Assembly: GCF_003952945.1 (NCBI RefSeq)
Contig: NZ_QXGK01000020.1
Coordinates: forward strand, 1 to 47,849
DNA length: 47,849 nt
Direction: 5' to 3'
DNA from: Bifidobacterium samirii
Lineage (GTDB): Bacteria > Actinomycetota > Actinomycetes > Actinomycetales > Bifidobacteriaceae
Shown: piece by piece, positions 38,392 to 46,947 of the stretch
How positions within the stretch are numbered: the stretch's first letter is position 1
How the letters are laid out: each line of letters starts with the position of its first letter
Made by a program: the position numbers and the translations under genes
The notes under the pieces: generated by a model
Database searches by the model: none
Told to the model about the DNA's origin: nothing
The model's input: the letters and a program-made list of their open reading frames with translations, nothing else

Positions 38392-39552
38392 ATGACTTTC
38401 GTGCATTTCAATTTGACGGATCCGCAGGGCGCGCCCCTGTCGGGTGCGGTGGCGTGCGTGCCGACGCGGCGTGTGACGGTCGGGTCGGCTATCCGTCTGC
38501 CGGTCCCGGTATCGGTACCGCTGACGGATGGCGAGGCGACGGTGGAGCTATTGCCGTCCACGACCCAATGGGCGTGGCGTGTGAGCGAGCTGGTGTCCAA
38601 GGGCTTGGTCCGCTATGTGGCCGTGCCTGATGAGGTCGGCATGGTCGAATACGCCTCATTGGAGGGTATCGACCCGGCGACGCTCGACGTGGACAGCGCC
38701 ACTTTGGCCGCGTGGGAGCAGACCACACGCCAGGCCCAAGCGGCCCTCGACGGCATCCGTGACGTGGGCGAGAGCGTCGAGCGCGCGGAGAGCGCCGCGA
38801 CGGGCGCGGAGCAGGCGTTGGCGACGGCGAAATCCTTCGATCTGACCGTCGGCTCGGTCCGTGTCACCGACAGCGTGGACGAGGCCGGTGCAAGCCTGCA
38901 CGGCGACTGGCCGTCCAAACAGCTCGACATGGTGATTCCCCGCGGACCCAAGGGAGAGCAGGGAGAGTCTGGCGAGCGTGGCGTGGAAGGCCCGCAGGGA
39001 CCGCGCGGAGAGACGGGCGCGCCCTTCGGCATCGCCAAGGTCTACGCGTCGATGGACGCCATGAAAGCCGACCATTCCAATCCCGCCATTGCCGTCGGCG
39101 CTTTTGTGATGATCACGACTGATTCCATCGAGGACCCGGAGAACGCGACGCTCTGGGTCAAATCCCAGACGGAGTGGACGTATATCACGGACATGTCCGG
39201 TGCCACGGGTCTCCAAGGTCCGCAGGGTCCGCAGGGCATCCAAGGCCCGGAAGGCGACAGGGGCGAGACCGGCCCGCGGGGAGAGCAGGGCGCGCCCGGT
39301 CTGGCCGCGACCGTCCACGTCGGCACCGTCACAACGCTGGCTCCCGGAGAGTCGGCCACGGTGTCCAACACGGGCACCGCGCAGGATGCGGTCCTCGCCT
39401 TCGCCATCCCGCAGGGAGCCAAGGGAGATCAGGGCGACCCCGGTAAGGACGGCATCCAGCTCCACATCTCCGACACCCTAGAAGAGGGCATCGCGTGGAG
39501 CAAGGAGCATCCGGACGATTTCGTTGCGGTGCTGGAGGAGGTGGCATCGTGA
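38392..39552 (+). CDS. Collagen-like tail fibre protein
   Basis: This 386-residue protein has a beta N-terminus (VHFNLTDPQGAPLSGAVACV), a coiled coil (TRQAQAALDGIRDVGESVER), two Gly-x-y collagen blocks (GPKGEQGESGERGVEGPQGP and GLQGPQGPQGIQGPEGDRGE) separated by a globular segment (MITTDSIEDPENATLWVKSQ), a third short block (GAKGDQGDPGKDG) and a C-terminal tail. Gly-x-y triple helices are common in Gram-positive phage fibres and shape receptor binding. It overlaps the following GTG start. Confidence 0.9.
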   Translation: MTFVHFNLTDPQGAPLSGAVACVPTRRVTVGSAIRLPVPVSVPLTDGEATVELLPSTTQWAWRVSELVSKGLVRYVAVPDEVGMVEYASLEGIDPATLDVDSATLAAWEQTTRQAQAALDGIRDVGESVERAESAATGAEQALATAKSFDLTVGSVRVTDSVDEAGASLHGDWPSKQLDMVIPRGPKGEQGESGERGVEGPQGPRGETGAPFGIAKVYASMDAMKADHSNPAIAVGAFVMITTDSIEDPENATLWVKSQTEWTYITDMSGATGLQGPQGPQGIQGPEGDRGETGPRGEQGAPGLAATVHVGTVTTLAPGESATVSNTGTAQDAVLAFAIPQGAKGDQGDPGKDGIQLHISDTLEEGIAWSKEHPDDFVAVLEEVAS

Positions 39553-40283
39553 CGCTTTTGCATGACGGCAGGCGTGTGGACGCCGTGTGCCTGCAAGGCA
39601 GGACCGTGGGCATGTGCGCGCAGGGTCGCGTGGTCGTGCCAGCTCACAGGCTGACCGTCCGACCCAGCACCCGCGGGTATGGCGTGGCGGATCTGCTTGA
39701 CCGCGGGCGGCACGTCGCCACGCAGATTCTCCAATGGCCGCTGCTGTCATCGAACAGCTCTCCCGACACCTATCCGATACCTCAGACGGAGGCCGCCGGT
39801 ACGAGGACGTTCCTTGATGGGGGCGGCCTCCAGTTCGACGCCGGATACTCCCCTTATCCGCTGAAGTGCAGACAGAATTCGAAGTGGTCGAAAGCCGACG
39901 CGTGGGAGGGCGTGGACAAGGTCACGGCGTTCACGGTTTTCGAACTCCTGACGGAGATCGACCCGACCGCCGCACACCCGGTCATGTCGATGATGTGGAA
40001 CAACACCAGTGCCTCGCCCGCTCAGACGGTGGATGAGATAGACCTGTCCGAGCCCGGCTATTACGTCGCCGCCCGCGAGTTCGACGTTATCCACAATCCC
40101 GCAGGCAGCCTGATGGTCTCTTTCTCGACGATGTTCGCGTGGGATAAAGCCAAGCGTCCGGGCGTGTGGCGCGTCTGGGCGCAGGGCGTCATTCCCAGTG
40201 ACGAGTATGCGGCGATGCGCGCGTGCGGGGTCGAGTGTTTCGGCCCGCAGGGCATCCGCAAAATAGGGGGGGGGGCTTCCTAG
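39549..40283 (+). CDS. Putative receptor-binding tail protein, first of three
   Basis: The protein (244 residues from GTG 39549) opens with LLHDGRRVDAVCLQGRTVGM and then CAQGRVVVPAH, a short beta segment shared in form with the next two genes. A longer beta-rich domain follows (TFLDGGGLQFDAGYSPYPL, TAFTVFELLTEIDPTAAHPV, FDVIHNPAGSLMVSFSTMFA). The C-terminus reads into a G10 tract at 40266-40275 and stops two codons later. With nine Gs the frame would run on for 13 more residues to a TGA overlapping the next ATG. Confidence 0.7.
   Translation: MTLLHDGRRVDAVCLQGRTVGMCAQGRVVVPAHRLTVRPSTRGYGVADLLDRGRHVATQILQWPLLSSNSSPDTYPIPQTEAAGTRTFLDGGGLQFDAGYSPYPLKCRQNSKWSKADAWEGVDKVTAFTVFELLTEIDPTAAHPVMSMMWNNTSASPAQTVDEIDLSEPGYYVAAREFDVIHNPAGSLMVSFSTMFAWDKAKRPGVWRVWAQGVIPSDEYAAMRACGVECFGPQGIRKIGGGAS
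40266..40275 (+). repeat. G10 homopolymer in receptor-binding-protein gene
   Basis: Ten consecutive G residues lie near the 3' end of the frame at 39549-40283. Such tracts slip during replication; the frame consequences are described under the gene. Homopolymer sequencing error is an alternative. Confidence 0.8.
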
Positions 40284-40319
40284 CCCGCCTTCTCCGGCGA
40301 CTGTGTGGGAGCTGGCAGC

Positions 40320-40772
40320 ATGAGCCGGCTCATCACACACGGACAACAGGTCGCGCACGTGCTGATGGATGGGCGGCGTGCGACCGTCATCCACGACGGA
40401 CAGGTGCTGGTCTGGGACCGGGCGAATCTCGTGCCACGATTCGCGCCCATCACCGCGTCGGGCGTGAGCTGGACGTTCGACGGGACCAGCTACCACTGCG
40501 TCGGCACACCGACCGCGTGGGGCAGTATGAAGAGCAAGCCCATCGCTTTGCAGGCGGGACGCTATTCGCTGGCTCGCACCGTCGGATGGCGGAATGGCGT
40601 GCTGTATCCGGAGATACGCGTCAGCCGTCTGGATGGCACGTCATTCAATGAGTCTCCCAAGATCGGCGTCTTCGACGTGGACCACGAGCAGACCGTGAGT
40701 GTGACTCTCGTCCACGCGCCCAAAGTGGTTTTGGACGACGACATCATCCCCATCCTGCAAAAAGTGGATTAG
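40320..40772 (+). CDS. Putative receptor-binding tail protein, second of three
   Basis: This 150-residue protein starts at MSRLITHGQQVAHVLMDGR, with TGGGAGC upstream. Its opening HVLMDGRRATVIHDGQVLVW matches the shared segment of its neighbours. A different beta domain follows (FAPITASGVSWTFDGTSYHC, YSLARTVGWRNGVLYPEIRV). The start overlaps the TGA of the preceding gene if that gene carries G9. Confidence 0.7.
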   Translation: MSRLITHGQQVAHVLMDGRRATVIHDGQVLVWDRANLVPRFAPITASGVSWTFDGTSYHCVGTPTAWGSMKSKPIALQAGRYSLARTVGWRNGVLYPEIRVSRLDGTSFNESPKIGVFDVDHEQTVSVTLVHAPKVVLDDDIIPILQKVD

Positions 40773-40791
40773 CCTCCTGCGGGGTGATGCC

Positions 40792-41310
40792 ATGAGCATC
40801 ATCCTGCAAGGCAGACGACTCGTCGGAGCCTGCGCGCGGGGGCGTCAGGTGTCGCATCTCATCATGGGCGGGCAGGTCGTGTGGCGTGGGCGGTGGAACC
40901 TCATCGCCAATCCCGGATTCGAGGATGACAGTGCATGGGCGCTGGGGGTCTTCACCTCCTACGTCACATCCGACAAGACGCTACTGCCTCATTCCGGACG
41001 TCGATTCCTCTCCGGGCTCATCGAAAACGACTGTTGCGCGTCTCAATCGGTCGCCATCCCGGAGGCCGGAACCTACGAGCTGGCCGCATATTTTGCGTCC
41101 GGCGCGATTGACCGCAGTCACATGCTCGCCGTCTACGACGCCGACGGCCAAACCACGCTCGCATCCCAATCATGGGAGCGTGCGTCCGCCGTTATGACAT
41201 GGGAGCGACGCTCACTATCCGTGACCATTCCCACGCCGATGACCGTCCAAGTGCGACTCGGCGGAAACTGGCCGCGCATCGATGACGTCTCCCTGGTCCG
41301 TATTGCCTGA
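40792..41310 (+). CDS. Putative receptor-binding tail protein, third of three
   Basis: This 172-residue protein begins LQGRRLVGACARGRQVSHLI, then MGGQVVWRGRWNLIANPGFE. After the shared N-terminal segment, the NLIANPGFEDDSAW opening and the following beta sequence (AGTYELAAYFASGAIDRSHM, SLSVTIPTPMTVQVRLGG) look like a carbohydrate-binding jelly-roll module. It may bind cell wall polysaccharide. GGTGATGCC lies before the start, so the ribosome site is weak. Confidence 0.7.
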   Translation: MSIILQGRRLVGACARGRQVSHLIMGGQVVWRGRWNLIANPGFEDDSAWALGVFTSYVTSDKTLLPHSGRRFLSGLIENDCCASQSVAIPEAGTYELAAYFASGAIDRSHMLAVYDADGQTTLASQSWERASAVMTWERRSLSVTIPTPMTVQVRLGGNWPRIDDVSLVRIA

Positions 41311-41351
41311 CCAACCATCACATCACATCGATTCGAGGGAGGAGCCATGAC

Positions 41352-41729
41352 TTGACCCCGATCTGGGTGACCATCCTGGTCGCCGTCATCACATCCACCG
41401 GCGGCGCCATCGCCGGAGCCGGACTCAAACAACTCGACCGACTGTCACGACTAGGCGGTCTGGCGGATCGGCTCGATCGGGTCGACGCGGAGAACCGTAA
41501 GCGCGACGAGCATTCCAGGCTCGTCGATGACGCGCTCAAGGCCTTGCTTTTCGACAAGATCGCCCGATTGCACGCGGATACCGTCGAACGCGGGCGTCCG
41601 GTGCCCACGCCGGTCAAGACGCGCGTGGACGCCGCGTACGAGGCGTACGCCGCCCTGGGCGGCAACGGCGTCGGCAGGCATTACAGGGACGAGATGATCG
41701 CCGCCCACGCCGCCGACCCGACCGACTAG
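41352..41729 (+). CDS. Membrane-anchored helical protein before the lysin
   Basis: This 125-residue protein probably starts at TTG 41352. GGAGGA lies upstream and between them is ATG-ACT-TGA, whose stop overlaps the TTG. An N-terminal membrane helix (IWVTILVAVITSTGGAIAG) is followed by a helical domain (LADRLDRVDAENRKRDEHSR, LVDDALKALLFDKIARLHAD). It resembles small proteins between tail and lysis genes in related phages. A lysis-associated role is possible. No exact family was recognised. Confidence 0.65.
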   Translation: MTPIWVTILVAVITSTGGAIAGAGLKQLDRLSRLGGLADRLDRVDAENRKRDEHSRLVDDALKALLFDKIARLHADTVERGRPVPTPVKTRVDAAYEAYAALGGNGVGRHYRDEMIAAHAADPTD

Positions 41730-41745
41730 TCCACGGATTTACCCG

Positions 41746-41774
41746 AAGCCCCGACCATCCCGGCCGGGGCTTTT
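41746..41774 (+). terminator. Terminator before endolysin
   Basis: AAGCCCCG at 41746-41753 pairs with CGGGGCTT at 41765-41772, followed by TT and then CC. It separates the tail and lysis genes. Confidence 0.75.
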
Positions 41775-41798
41775 CCATAATCACAGAGAGGAGACAAG

Positions 41799-43088
41799 GT
41801 GCACCATCACAGCACCATCACCACCAGCACGCGCGGCCATCCGCCGCTCATCACCCGACTGACTGGGCTGCTGCTCGCCGCGACCGTCATGCTCACGTCG
41901 GGCGTGGCCATGGCGGACACGGGCATGGACGTGTCCAAATGGCAGGGATGCGTCAGCGCGTCCGCCGCCGCCCAGGCCAAGGCCGGCGGGGCCGCGTTCG
42001 CGTTCGTCAAGGTCAGCGAGGGCAACGGGTACACCGACAGTGTGGCCGACTGCACCATGCAGGGGCTCGCGTCGGCCGGCATCCGCCGCGGCGTCTACCA
42101 CTACGCGCGCCCCGATCTGGGCAACACTCCCGAGGCCGAGGCGGACTGGTTCGTCAGCCAGACGCGCGGCTACATCGGCAAGGGCGTCATCCCGGTCCTC
42201 GACTGGGAGCCCGGCGGCTCGTACAACACGTGGACGTGGTGGGCCAAGCGCTGGCTCGACCGCGTGCAGGCCGCGTGGGGCGTCAAGCCGCTGATCTACA
42301 TGAGCGCATCGGTCATCAAGGCCGGCGACTGGCGCGCGGTCGCGAACGCGGACTACGGCCTGTGGGTCGCCGGCTATCCGGCCGGCTACACGCAGGACAG
42401 GCTGCGCGACCCCGGCGCGGTCCCGTACGACGTGAGTCCGTGGAAGTTCGCCGCCGCCTGGCAGTACTCGTCCTCCGGGCGCGTGCCCGGCGTGGGCGAC
42501 CGCATCGACGTGAACTGGTTCTACGGCGACGCGGCCACATGGGCAAAGTACGCGGGCGCCGAGCACGGCACGAACGCGAACCCGACCCCGAGCACGCCGG
42601 CCGAGACGCCCCAGCAGGGCGCGCCGACCGGTGACGTGGAGTCGCTGGCGCGCGCCGTGATCCGCGGCGACTACGGCAACATGCCGCAGCGCAGGGTGCT
42701 GCTCGGCAGCCGCTACGACGAGGTCCAGGCGCGCGTCGACCAGATCCTCGCCGGCAACGCGCCGACGTCTCAGACCACCGGGCAGACTGCGGCCACGCGT
42801 GTGACCGTGCGCGCCGGTGACACGCTCAGCGCGATCGCCGCCCGCACGGGCCTGTGGCCGTTGAGTGCGTGGAGCGTCCCGTCGGGCGACCGCAACCGGA
42901 TTTATCCGGGTCAGACGGTCGTCTACACGGGATCCGCCACGACGTCGCAGGCGCCGGCCACGTCAGGTCATGTCGTGCGCGCGGGCGAGAGCCTGTGGTC
43001 GATCTACGGGACCGGATGGAGCGCCGCCGCCGCGCGTAACGGCATCTCGGCCCCGTACGTCATCTACCCGGGGCAGGTGCTCCGATAA
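41799..43088 (+). CDS. Secreted endolysin: GH25, CW_7 and two LysM domains
   Basis: This 429-residue lysin starts at GTG 41799 after GAGAGGAG. A signal peptide (LTGLLLAATVMLTSGVAMA, about residues 21-39) precedes a GH25 muramidase domain: GMDVSKWQG with Asp44, FAFVKVSEGNGYTD, IPVLDWEPG with the catalytic acidic pair, IDVNWFYGD. A CW_7-type cell-wall repeat (VESLARAVIRGDYGNMPQRR, then GSRYDEVQARVDQIL) and two LysM domains (VRAGDTLSAIAARTG and VRAGESLWSIYGTG, each ending YPGQ) follow. It cleaves peptidoglycan; export is Sec-dependent, so the holin may act by collapsing the membrane potential rather than releasing a cytosolic enzyme. Confidence 0.95.
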   Translation: MHHHSTITTSTRGHPPLITRLTGLLLAATVMLTSGVAMADTGMDVSKWQGCVSASAAAQAKAGGAAFAFVKVSEGNGYTDSVADCTMQGLASAGIRRGVYHYARPDLGNTPEAEADWFVSQTRGYIGKGVIPVLDWEPGGSYNTWTWWAKRWLDRVQAAWGVKPLIYMSASVIKAGDWRAVANADYGLWVAGYPAGYTQDRLRDPGAVPYDVSPWKFAAAWQYSSSGRVPGVGDRIDVNWFYGDAATWAKYAGAEHGTNANPTPSTPAETPQQGAPTGDVESLARAVIRGDYGNMPQRRVLLGSRYDEVQARVDQILAGNAPTSQTTGQTAATRVTVRAGDTLSAIAARTGLWPLSAWSVPSGDRNRIYPGQTVVYTGSATTSQAPATSGHVVRAGESLWSIYGTGWSAAAARNGISAPYVIYPGQVLR

Positions 43089-43150
43089 CCCGTGGCCGGC
43101 TGTCGGCATCATCGCCGGCGGCCGGCACCTCAGAGAAAAGAGATGTCATC

Positions 43151-43462
43151 ATGACCGATGAACAGGAACTGTCCGCCATCGCCCGCGGTCTCGCCGGCGA
43201 CGCCCCGACACCCGACATACCCGCCGCCGAGACGACGACGCAGGACGTGCCGGACTGGCTGATCCCGGACAAGCTGTATGACGTGCTCAAATGGTGCGGC
43301 CTCGTGCTGCTGCCCGCCTTGGGCGTGCTTGTGCAGACGCTGGGCCCGGTGTGGGGCTGGTCGTGGGCCGACGCGGCCGCGACCACGCTAGACGCGATCG
43401 GCCTCGCCGTCGGCGTCGTCATCGGCGCCAGCGCACTCAACGCCCGACGCTCCACCAAGTAA
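43151..43462 (+). CDS. Holin
   Basis: This 103-residue protein starts at ATG 43151 and has two hydrophobic helices (LKWCGLVLLPALGVLVQTLG and AAATTLDAIGLAVGVVIGAS) with a charged C-terminus (NARRSTK). Its N-terminus is acidic and linker-like. The topology, adjacency to the lysin gene and position at the end of the late operon identify it as a holin. The terminator follows within three bases. Confidence 0.88.
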   Translation: MTDEQELSAIARGLAGDAPTPDIPAAETTTQDVPDWLIPDKLYDVLKWCGLVLLPALGVLVQTLGPVWGWSWADAAATTLDAIGLAVGVVIGASALNARRSTK

Positions 43463-43464
43463 TC

Positions 43465-43505
43465 AATGCGCCCGCTCCCATCACCGGGGAGCGGGCGCAT
43501 TTTTG
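43465..43505 (+). terminator. Strong terminator at the end of the late operon
   Basis: ATGCGCCCGCTCCC at 43466-43479 pairs with GGGAGCGGGCGCAT at 43487-43500, followed by TTTTT. It ends the late operon after the holin. Confidence 0.9.
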
Positions 43506-43536
43506 CGTTCCTCCCACGGCCGGACCTCCGCCATTT

Positions 43537-43557
43537 TGCCCACATTTTGCCCACATC
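43537..43557. promoter_or_regulatory. Integrase arm-type sites, far arm
   Basis: Two copies of TGCCCACAT start at 43537 and 43548, 11 bases apart. The whole 21-base block is identical to 6988-7008 and in the same orientation, 102 bases from the att core. Confidence 0.65.
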
Positions 43558-43592
43558 ATCGTCATAAAACCCCGAAAAACACCGTAAAAACC

Positions 43593-43640
43593 TGAAAAAC
43601 AGAAAAGCCGCAATCCCTACTGCGGTAAGGGATTGCGGCT
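43593..43640 (-). terminator. Phage-supplied terminator for tRNA-Pro
   Basis: AGCCGCAATCCC at 43606-43617 pairs perfectly with GGGATTGCGGCT at 43629-43640. On the minus strand it is followed by TTTTCTGTTTTTC. It lies within phage DNA 20 bases downstream of the tRNA-Pro gene and would take over termination after integration separated the tRNA from its native terminator. Confidence 0.8.
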
Positions 43641-43658
43641 ATTTTCCAATGATGTGGA

Positions 43659-43736
<78 letters not shown>

Positions 43737-44106
43737 AACTCGGCGCTATCAGCACCGAGTAGATAAGTTACTATATATGTCCGGTGTTGTAAAACCGGCG
43801 TGTCGAAATTCTTGCAGACCACCACACAAATCCACATCGGACAGCAGGAAAAGACAATAAAGTAGGTCAATCATCGAGGCGAAACGCAATATCGAGAGCA
43901 ACTATTGACAACTTTGATAATACCGACTTCTGAACCGACGATCAATCCCTTCACCCTATTGCCGAGGCCTCAATACCCGTCGCCACCATCCGAAAAGCGT
44001 TCGCCCGCTCCCCGCGAGCGCCTTTGTCCTATTTCCAGTCAGGCGTGACCTACAGTATATTCGTGGTAACTGCTACGACGCCGTACGACGACGATGGGAG
44101 TCACGT
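43737..44106. other. Intergenic region upstream of tRNA-Pro and the next gene
   Basis: This 370-base stretch holds the tRNA promoter region. An ACTCGG...CCGAGT hairpin lies next to the tRNA 5' end (about 43739-43761), and on the minus strand TTTACA with AT-rich TATATAGT follows as a possible promoter. The rightward promoter of the next gene is not clear. No gene is convincing here. Confidence 0.5.
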
Positions 44107-44721
44107 ATGAACATGCAGAGGGTTTCCGTCCGTGGTCTGTCCATCCTCATCCCGCAGATGCTGGACAGGTTGGATCGGCTGCCGGATGATCCGCCGGAGA
44201 TGACGGCGTTTGCGGGTCAGACGGGGCAGGCGGCCTGTGTGGTGTTCCTGCAGCCGATACCGCCAGACCGGTCCATGCCGTTCGGAGACGAACGGGCCGT
44301 GGTCGACGGGATCCATCGGACGCTCGCCGGCGATCAGGGGCTGATCGAGGTCGTCGGCGGCACCGCTGATTCCGGTCGGAGCGTCATGTGGAGCATCGTC
44401 AAGACGGTCTCGCAGGAGGACGGCGTTCAATATGGTCTGACGCTGCATCTTGACTGCGCCGGTTTCGTGGTGCAGGTGCAGGCGTTCGCGAGTGAAGTCG
44501 GCGTGACGGGGATCCGTGAAGCGCAGGTATACGAGTTCGCGCGGCAGCATGGGTGGGTCGATGAACACGGCCACGGCTGGGCGAGGGACCCGTATGATGA
44601 CGGCTACGGGCGCGGCGTCCTCATGAACCTCTCCGAGGATGACGGATTCGACGATTCCTTTCCGGAGCATCCGCTATCGGTCGTCAGGGCATTCGTATCG
44701 GCGTTCGTGGGATGCAACTAG
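44107..44721 (+). CDS. Hypothetical chromosomal protein, 204 aa
   Basis: The protein starts at MNMQRVSVRGLSILIPQML after GATGGGAG. Landmarks are FAGQTGQAACVVFLQPIPPD, VVDGIHRTLAGDQGLIEVVG and HLDCAGFVVQVQAFASEV. The sequence has no membrane segment and I assign no family. It is the first chromosomal gene right of attR and faces the cmk-der gene convergently across a strong hairpin. Confidence 0.75.
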   Translation: MNMQRVSVRGLSILIPQMLDRLDRLPDDPPEMTAFAGQTGQAACVVFLQPIPPDRSMPFGDERAVVDGIHRTLAGDQGLIEVVGGTADSGRSVMWSIVKTVSQEDGVQYGLTLHLDCAGFVVQVQAFASEVGVTGIREAQVYEFARQHGWVDEHGHGWARDPYDDGYGRGVLMNLSEDDGFDDSFPEHPLSVVRAFVSAFVGCN

Positions 44722-44734
44722 ATAGCGCGAGGGC

Positions 44735-44768
44735 GGGGTGCCGTGGTTTCGGAAAACCGTGGCACCCC
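44735..44768. terminator. Bidirectional terminator
   Basis: GGGGTGCCGTGGTTT at 44735-44749 pairs perfectly with AAACCGTGGCACCCC at 44754-44768. It lies between two convergent genes and could end both. Confidence 0.75.
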
Positions 44769-44811
44769 TCCCTCGTCATATGCACTGCGCATATTGCGCA
44801 TGCTGTGCGCG

Positions 44812-46947
44812 TTACTTGCGCTTCTTCTTTTCGCGGATGTTGACCGAGATCTGGATCGGCGAGCCTTCGAAGCCGAATTCCTCGCGCAGGGAGCGTTCGA
44901 GGAAGCGGCGGTAGCCGTGCTCGAGGAAGCCGGTGGCGAAGATCACGAAGCGCGGCGGGCGCGTGGACGCCTGGGTGGCGAACAGGATGCGCGGCTGCTT
45001 GCCGCCTCGCAGCGGGTGCGGGTGGGCGGCCTGGATCTGGCCGAGGAACGCGTTGAGCTTGCCGGTGGGGATGCGCTTGTCCCAGGATTCGAGGGCCTGG
45101 TGCATGGCGCGCGACAGGCGGTTCGTGTGCCAGCCGGTCTTGGCGGACAGGTTGACGCGCGACGCCCAGGTGACGCGCGTGAACTCGGTCTTCCACAGGC
45201 GTTCCATGCGCTGGCGGTCGAACTCGTCCATCAGGTCCCACTTGTTGAACACGAGCACGATGGCGCGGCCGGCGTCGACGGCGGAGCTCATGACCTTGAG
45301 GTCCTGGTCGGAGATCGGCTGGGATGCGTCGAACAGGACGAGCGCGAGTTCGGAGCGTTCGATCGCGGCCTGGGTGCGCAGCGACGAGTAGTATTCGGCG
45401 CCGGACAGCTTGTGCAGGCGGCGTTTGATGCCGGCGGTGTCGATGAACAGCCAGTCCTCGCCGTCGACGCGCACGATCTGGTCGACCGGGTCGCGCGTGG
45501 TGCCGGCGAGGTCGTTGACGACCGCGCGCTCCTCGTGCGCGAGCTGGTTGAGCAGCGACGACTTGCCGACGTTCGGTCGGCCCACGAGGGCGACGCGGCG
45601 CAGGTCGGTGGGGGTGAGGAAGCCGCTCGTCTTGTCGGCGCGGCGCAGCGAGTCGAGGGCGGCGTCGAGCAGGTCGCCCACGCCGCGGCCGTGCATCGCG
45701 GAGATCGCGTACGGTTCGCCCAAGCCGAGCTTCCAGAATTCGGCGGCCATGTATTCGCTGATCGAATCGTCGATCTTGTTGACGGCGAGCGTCACCGGCT
45801 TGCCGGCGGCGCGCAGCATCTTCACGATGCGCTCGTCGGTGTCGGTCATGCCGGTCTGCGCGTCCACGACGAACACGACCGCGTCGGCCAGCTGCACGGC
45901 GATCTGCGCCTGCGAGGCGATGGCCGAGTCGATGCCCTCCACGTCGGCCTCCCAGCCGCCCGTGTCGACGAGCTTGAAGTCGGTGCCGGCCCATTCGGCG
46001 TCGTAGCTGACGCGGTCGCGCGTCACGCCCGGCGTGTCCTCCACGACGGCGGCGCGACGGCCCAGGATGCGGTTGACGAGCGTGGACTTGCCCACGTTCG
46101 GCCGGCCCACCACGGCCAGCACGCCCACGGCCTTCGGACCGTCGTTGCGGGTCGAGGCGTCGAGCACGCGGCCCGACACGAGCGCCTCGTCGGCCTCGTC
46201 GAGCTCGTAGTCCTCCAGATTCGCCAGGTACTGCGCGTACTCCTGCTCCTCGATCGCCTCGTCGACCAGGGCGACCAGCGCGTCCAGCGTGCCCTCGAAG
46301 TCCAGGTCGGAGTTGTCGAGCGTGGTCACGCCGTCCGCGGCGGTCATGAAGTTCGTGACCTTCGCGTCCGCACGGTCGCGCGCGGCCACGTCGTCGGCGC
46401 CCACCGCGCCCGCGGCGGCGGACTGGCCGCTGCGGCGCGCCTGACGCACCTCCTCGCGCGCCGTCATCAGCACGCGCACCTCTGCGTCCGGGGCGACCAC
46501 GGTCGTGATGTCGCGGCCCTCCGCGACGACGCCCAGACCGCCCGAGAACGCGTCGGCGGACGCCTCGCGCGCGATCATCGCACGCTGCGCGGCGACCAGC
46601 AGACGACGCACCGGGATCACGTTCGACACCTTCGACACGTGCGCCGACACCTCGGCCGAACGGATCGCGTCGCTGATGTCCTCGCCGTCGCACAGCACGC
46701 GCGGATCGTCCGGATCCACCGTGATGTCGAAATGGCCGTCGGTGAAGAACGCGCCGACCGTCTCGGTCACCACACGCTCGTCCACCTGCTCGGCGTCCAG
46801 GTCGACACCCCGGTTCAGGCACCACCACGCGCACGCGCGGTACATCGCACCCGTATCCAGATACGCGAACCCGTAGTACTTCGCCAGCGCCTTGGCGGTC
46901 GACGACTTGCCGACCCCGGCGGGACCGTCGATGGCAACCCGGATCAC
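44812..46947 (-). CDS. der: Bifunctional cytidylate kinase / GTPase Der
   Basis: This 711-residue fusion has a cytidylate kinase (Cmk) N-terminal part, with [20 protein letters not shown] (P-loop), [12 protein letters not shown] and [19 protein letters not shown]. It continues into Der (EngA): first G domain [32 protein letters not shown] and NKID; second G domain [33 protein letters not shown] and NKWD; and a KH-like C-terminus ending IREKKKRK. It phosphorylates CMP/dCMP and helps 50S ribosome assembly. The fusion is typical of Bifidobacterium and some related actinobacteria. The start overlaps the upstream stop by ATGA. Confidence 0.97.
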   Translation of the reverse strand: MIRVAIDGPAGVGKSSTAKALAKYYGFAYLDTGAMYRACAWWCLNRGVDLDAEQVDERVVTETVGAFFTDGHFDITVDPDDPRVLCDGEDISDAIRSAEVSAHVSKVSNVIPVRRLLVAAQRAMIAREASADAFSGGLGVVAEGRDITTVVAPDAEVRVLMTAREEVRQARRSGQSAAAGAVGADDVAARDRADAKVTNFMTAADGVTTLDNSDLDFEGTLDALVALVDEAIEEQEYAQYLANLEDYELDEADEALVSGRVLDASTRNDGPKAVGVLAVVGRPNVGKSTLVNRILGRRAAVVEDTPGVTRDRVSYDAEWAGTDFKLVDTGGWEADVEGIDSAIASQAQIAVQLADAVVFVVDAQTGMTDTDERIVKMLRAAGKPVTLAVNKIDDSISEYMAAEFWKLGLGEPYAISAMHGRGVGDLLDAALDSLRRADKTSGFLTPTDLRRVALVGRPNVGKSSLLNQLAHEERAVVNDLAGTTRDPVDQIVRVDGEDWLFIDTAGIKRRLHKLSGAEYYSSLRTQAAIERSELALVLFDASQPISDQDLKVMSSAVDAGRAIVLVFNKWDLMDEFDRQRMERLWKTEFTRVTWASRVNLSAKTGWHTNRLSRAMHQALESWDKRIPTGKLNAFLGQIQAAHPHPLRGGKQPRILFATQASTRPPRFVIFATGFLEHGYRRFLERSLREEFGFEGSPIQISVNIREKKKRK

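Noticed and set aside
38940-39460. Host collagen-like surface protein
   Set aside because: It lies within the late tail operon with overlapping neighbours, so a phage fibre is the simpler reading.
38392-41310. Invertible shufflon of receptor-binding genes driven by the serine recombinase
   Set aside because: All genes here point the same way, no partial opposite-strand copies are present, and I saw no repeated inverted crossover sites.
43904-43925. TTGACA followed by GATAAT as a promoter for the gene at 44107
   Set aside because: The two boxes are only about seven bases apart, far from the required 16-18, and lie about 180 bases from the gene.
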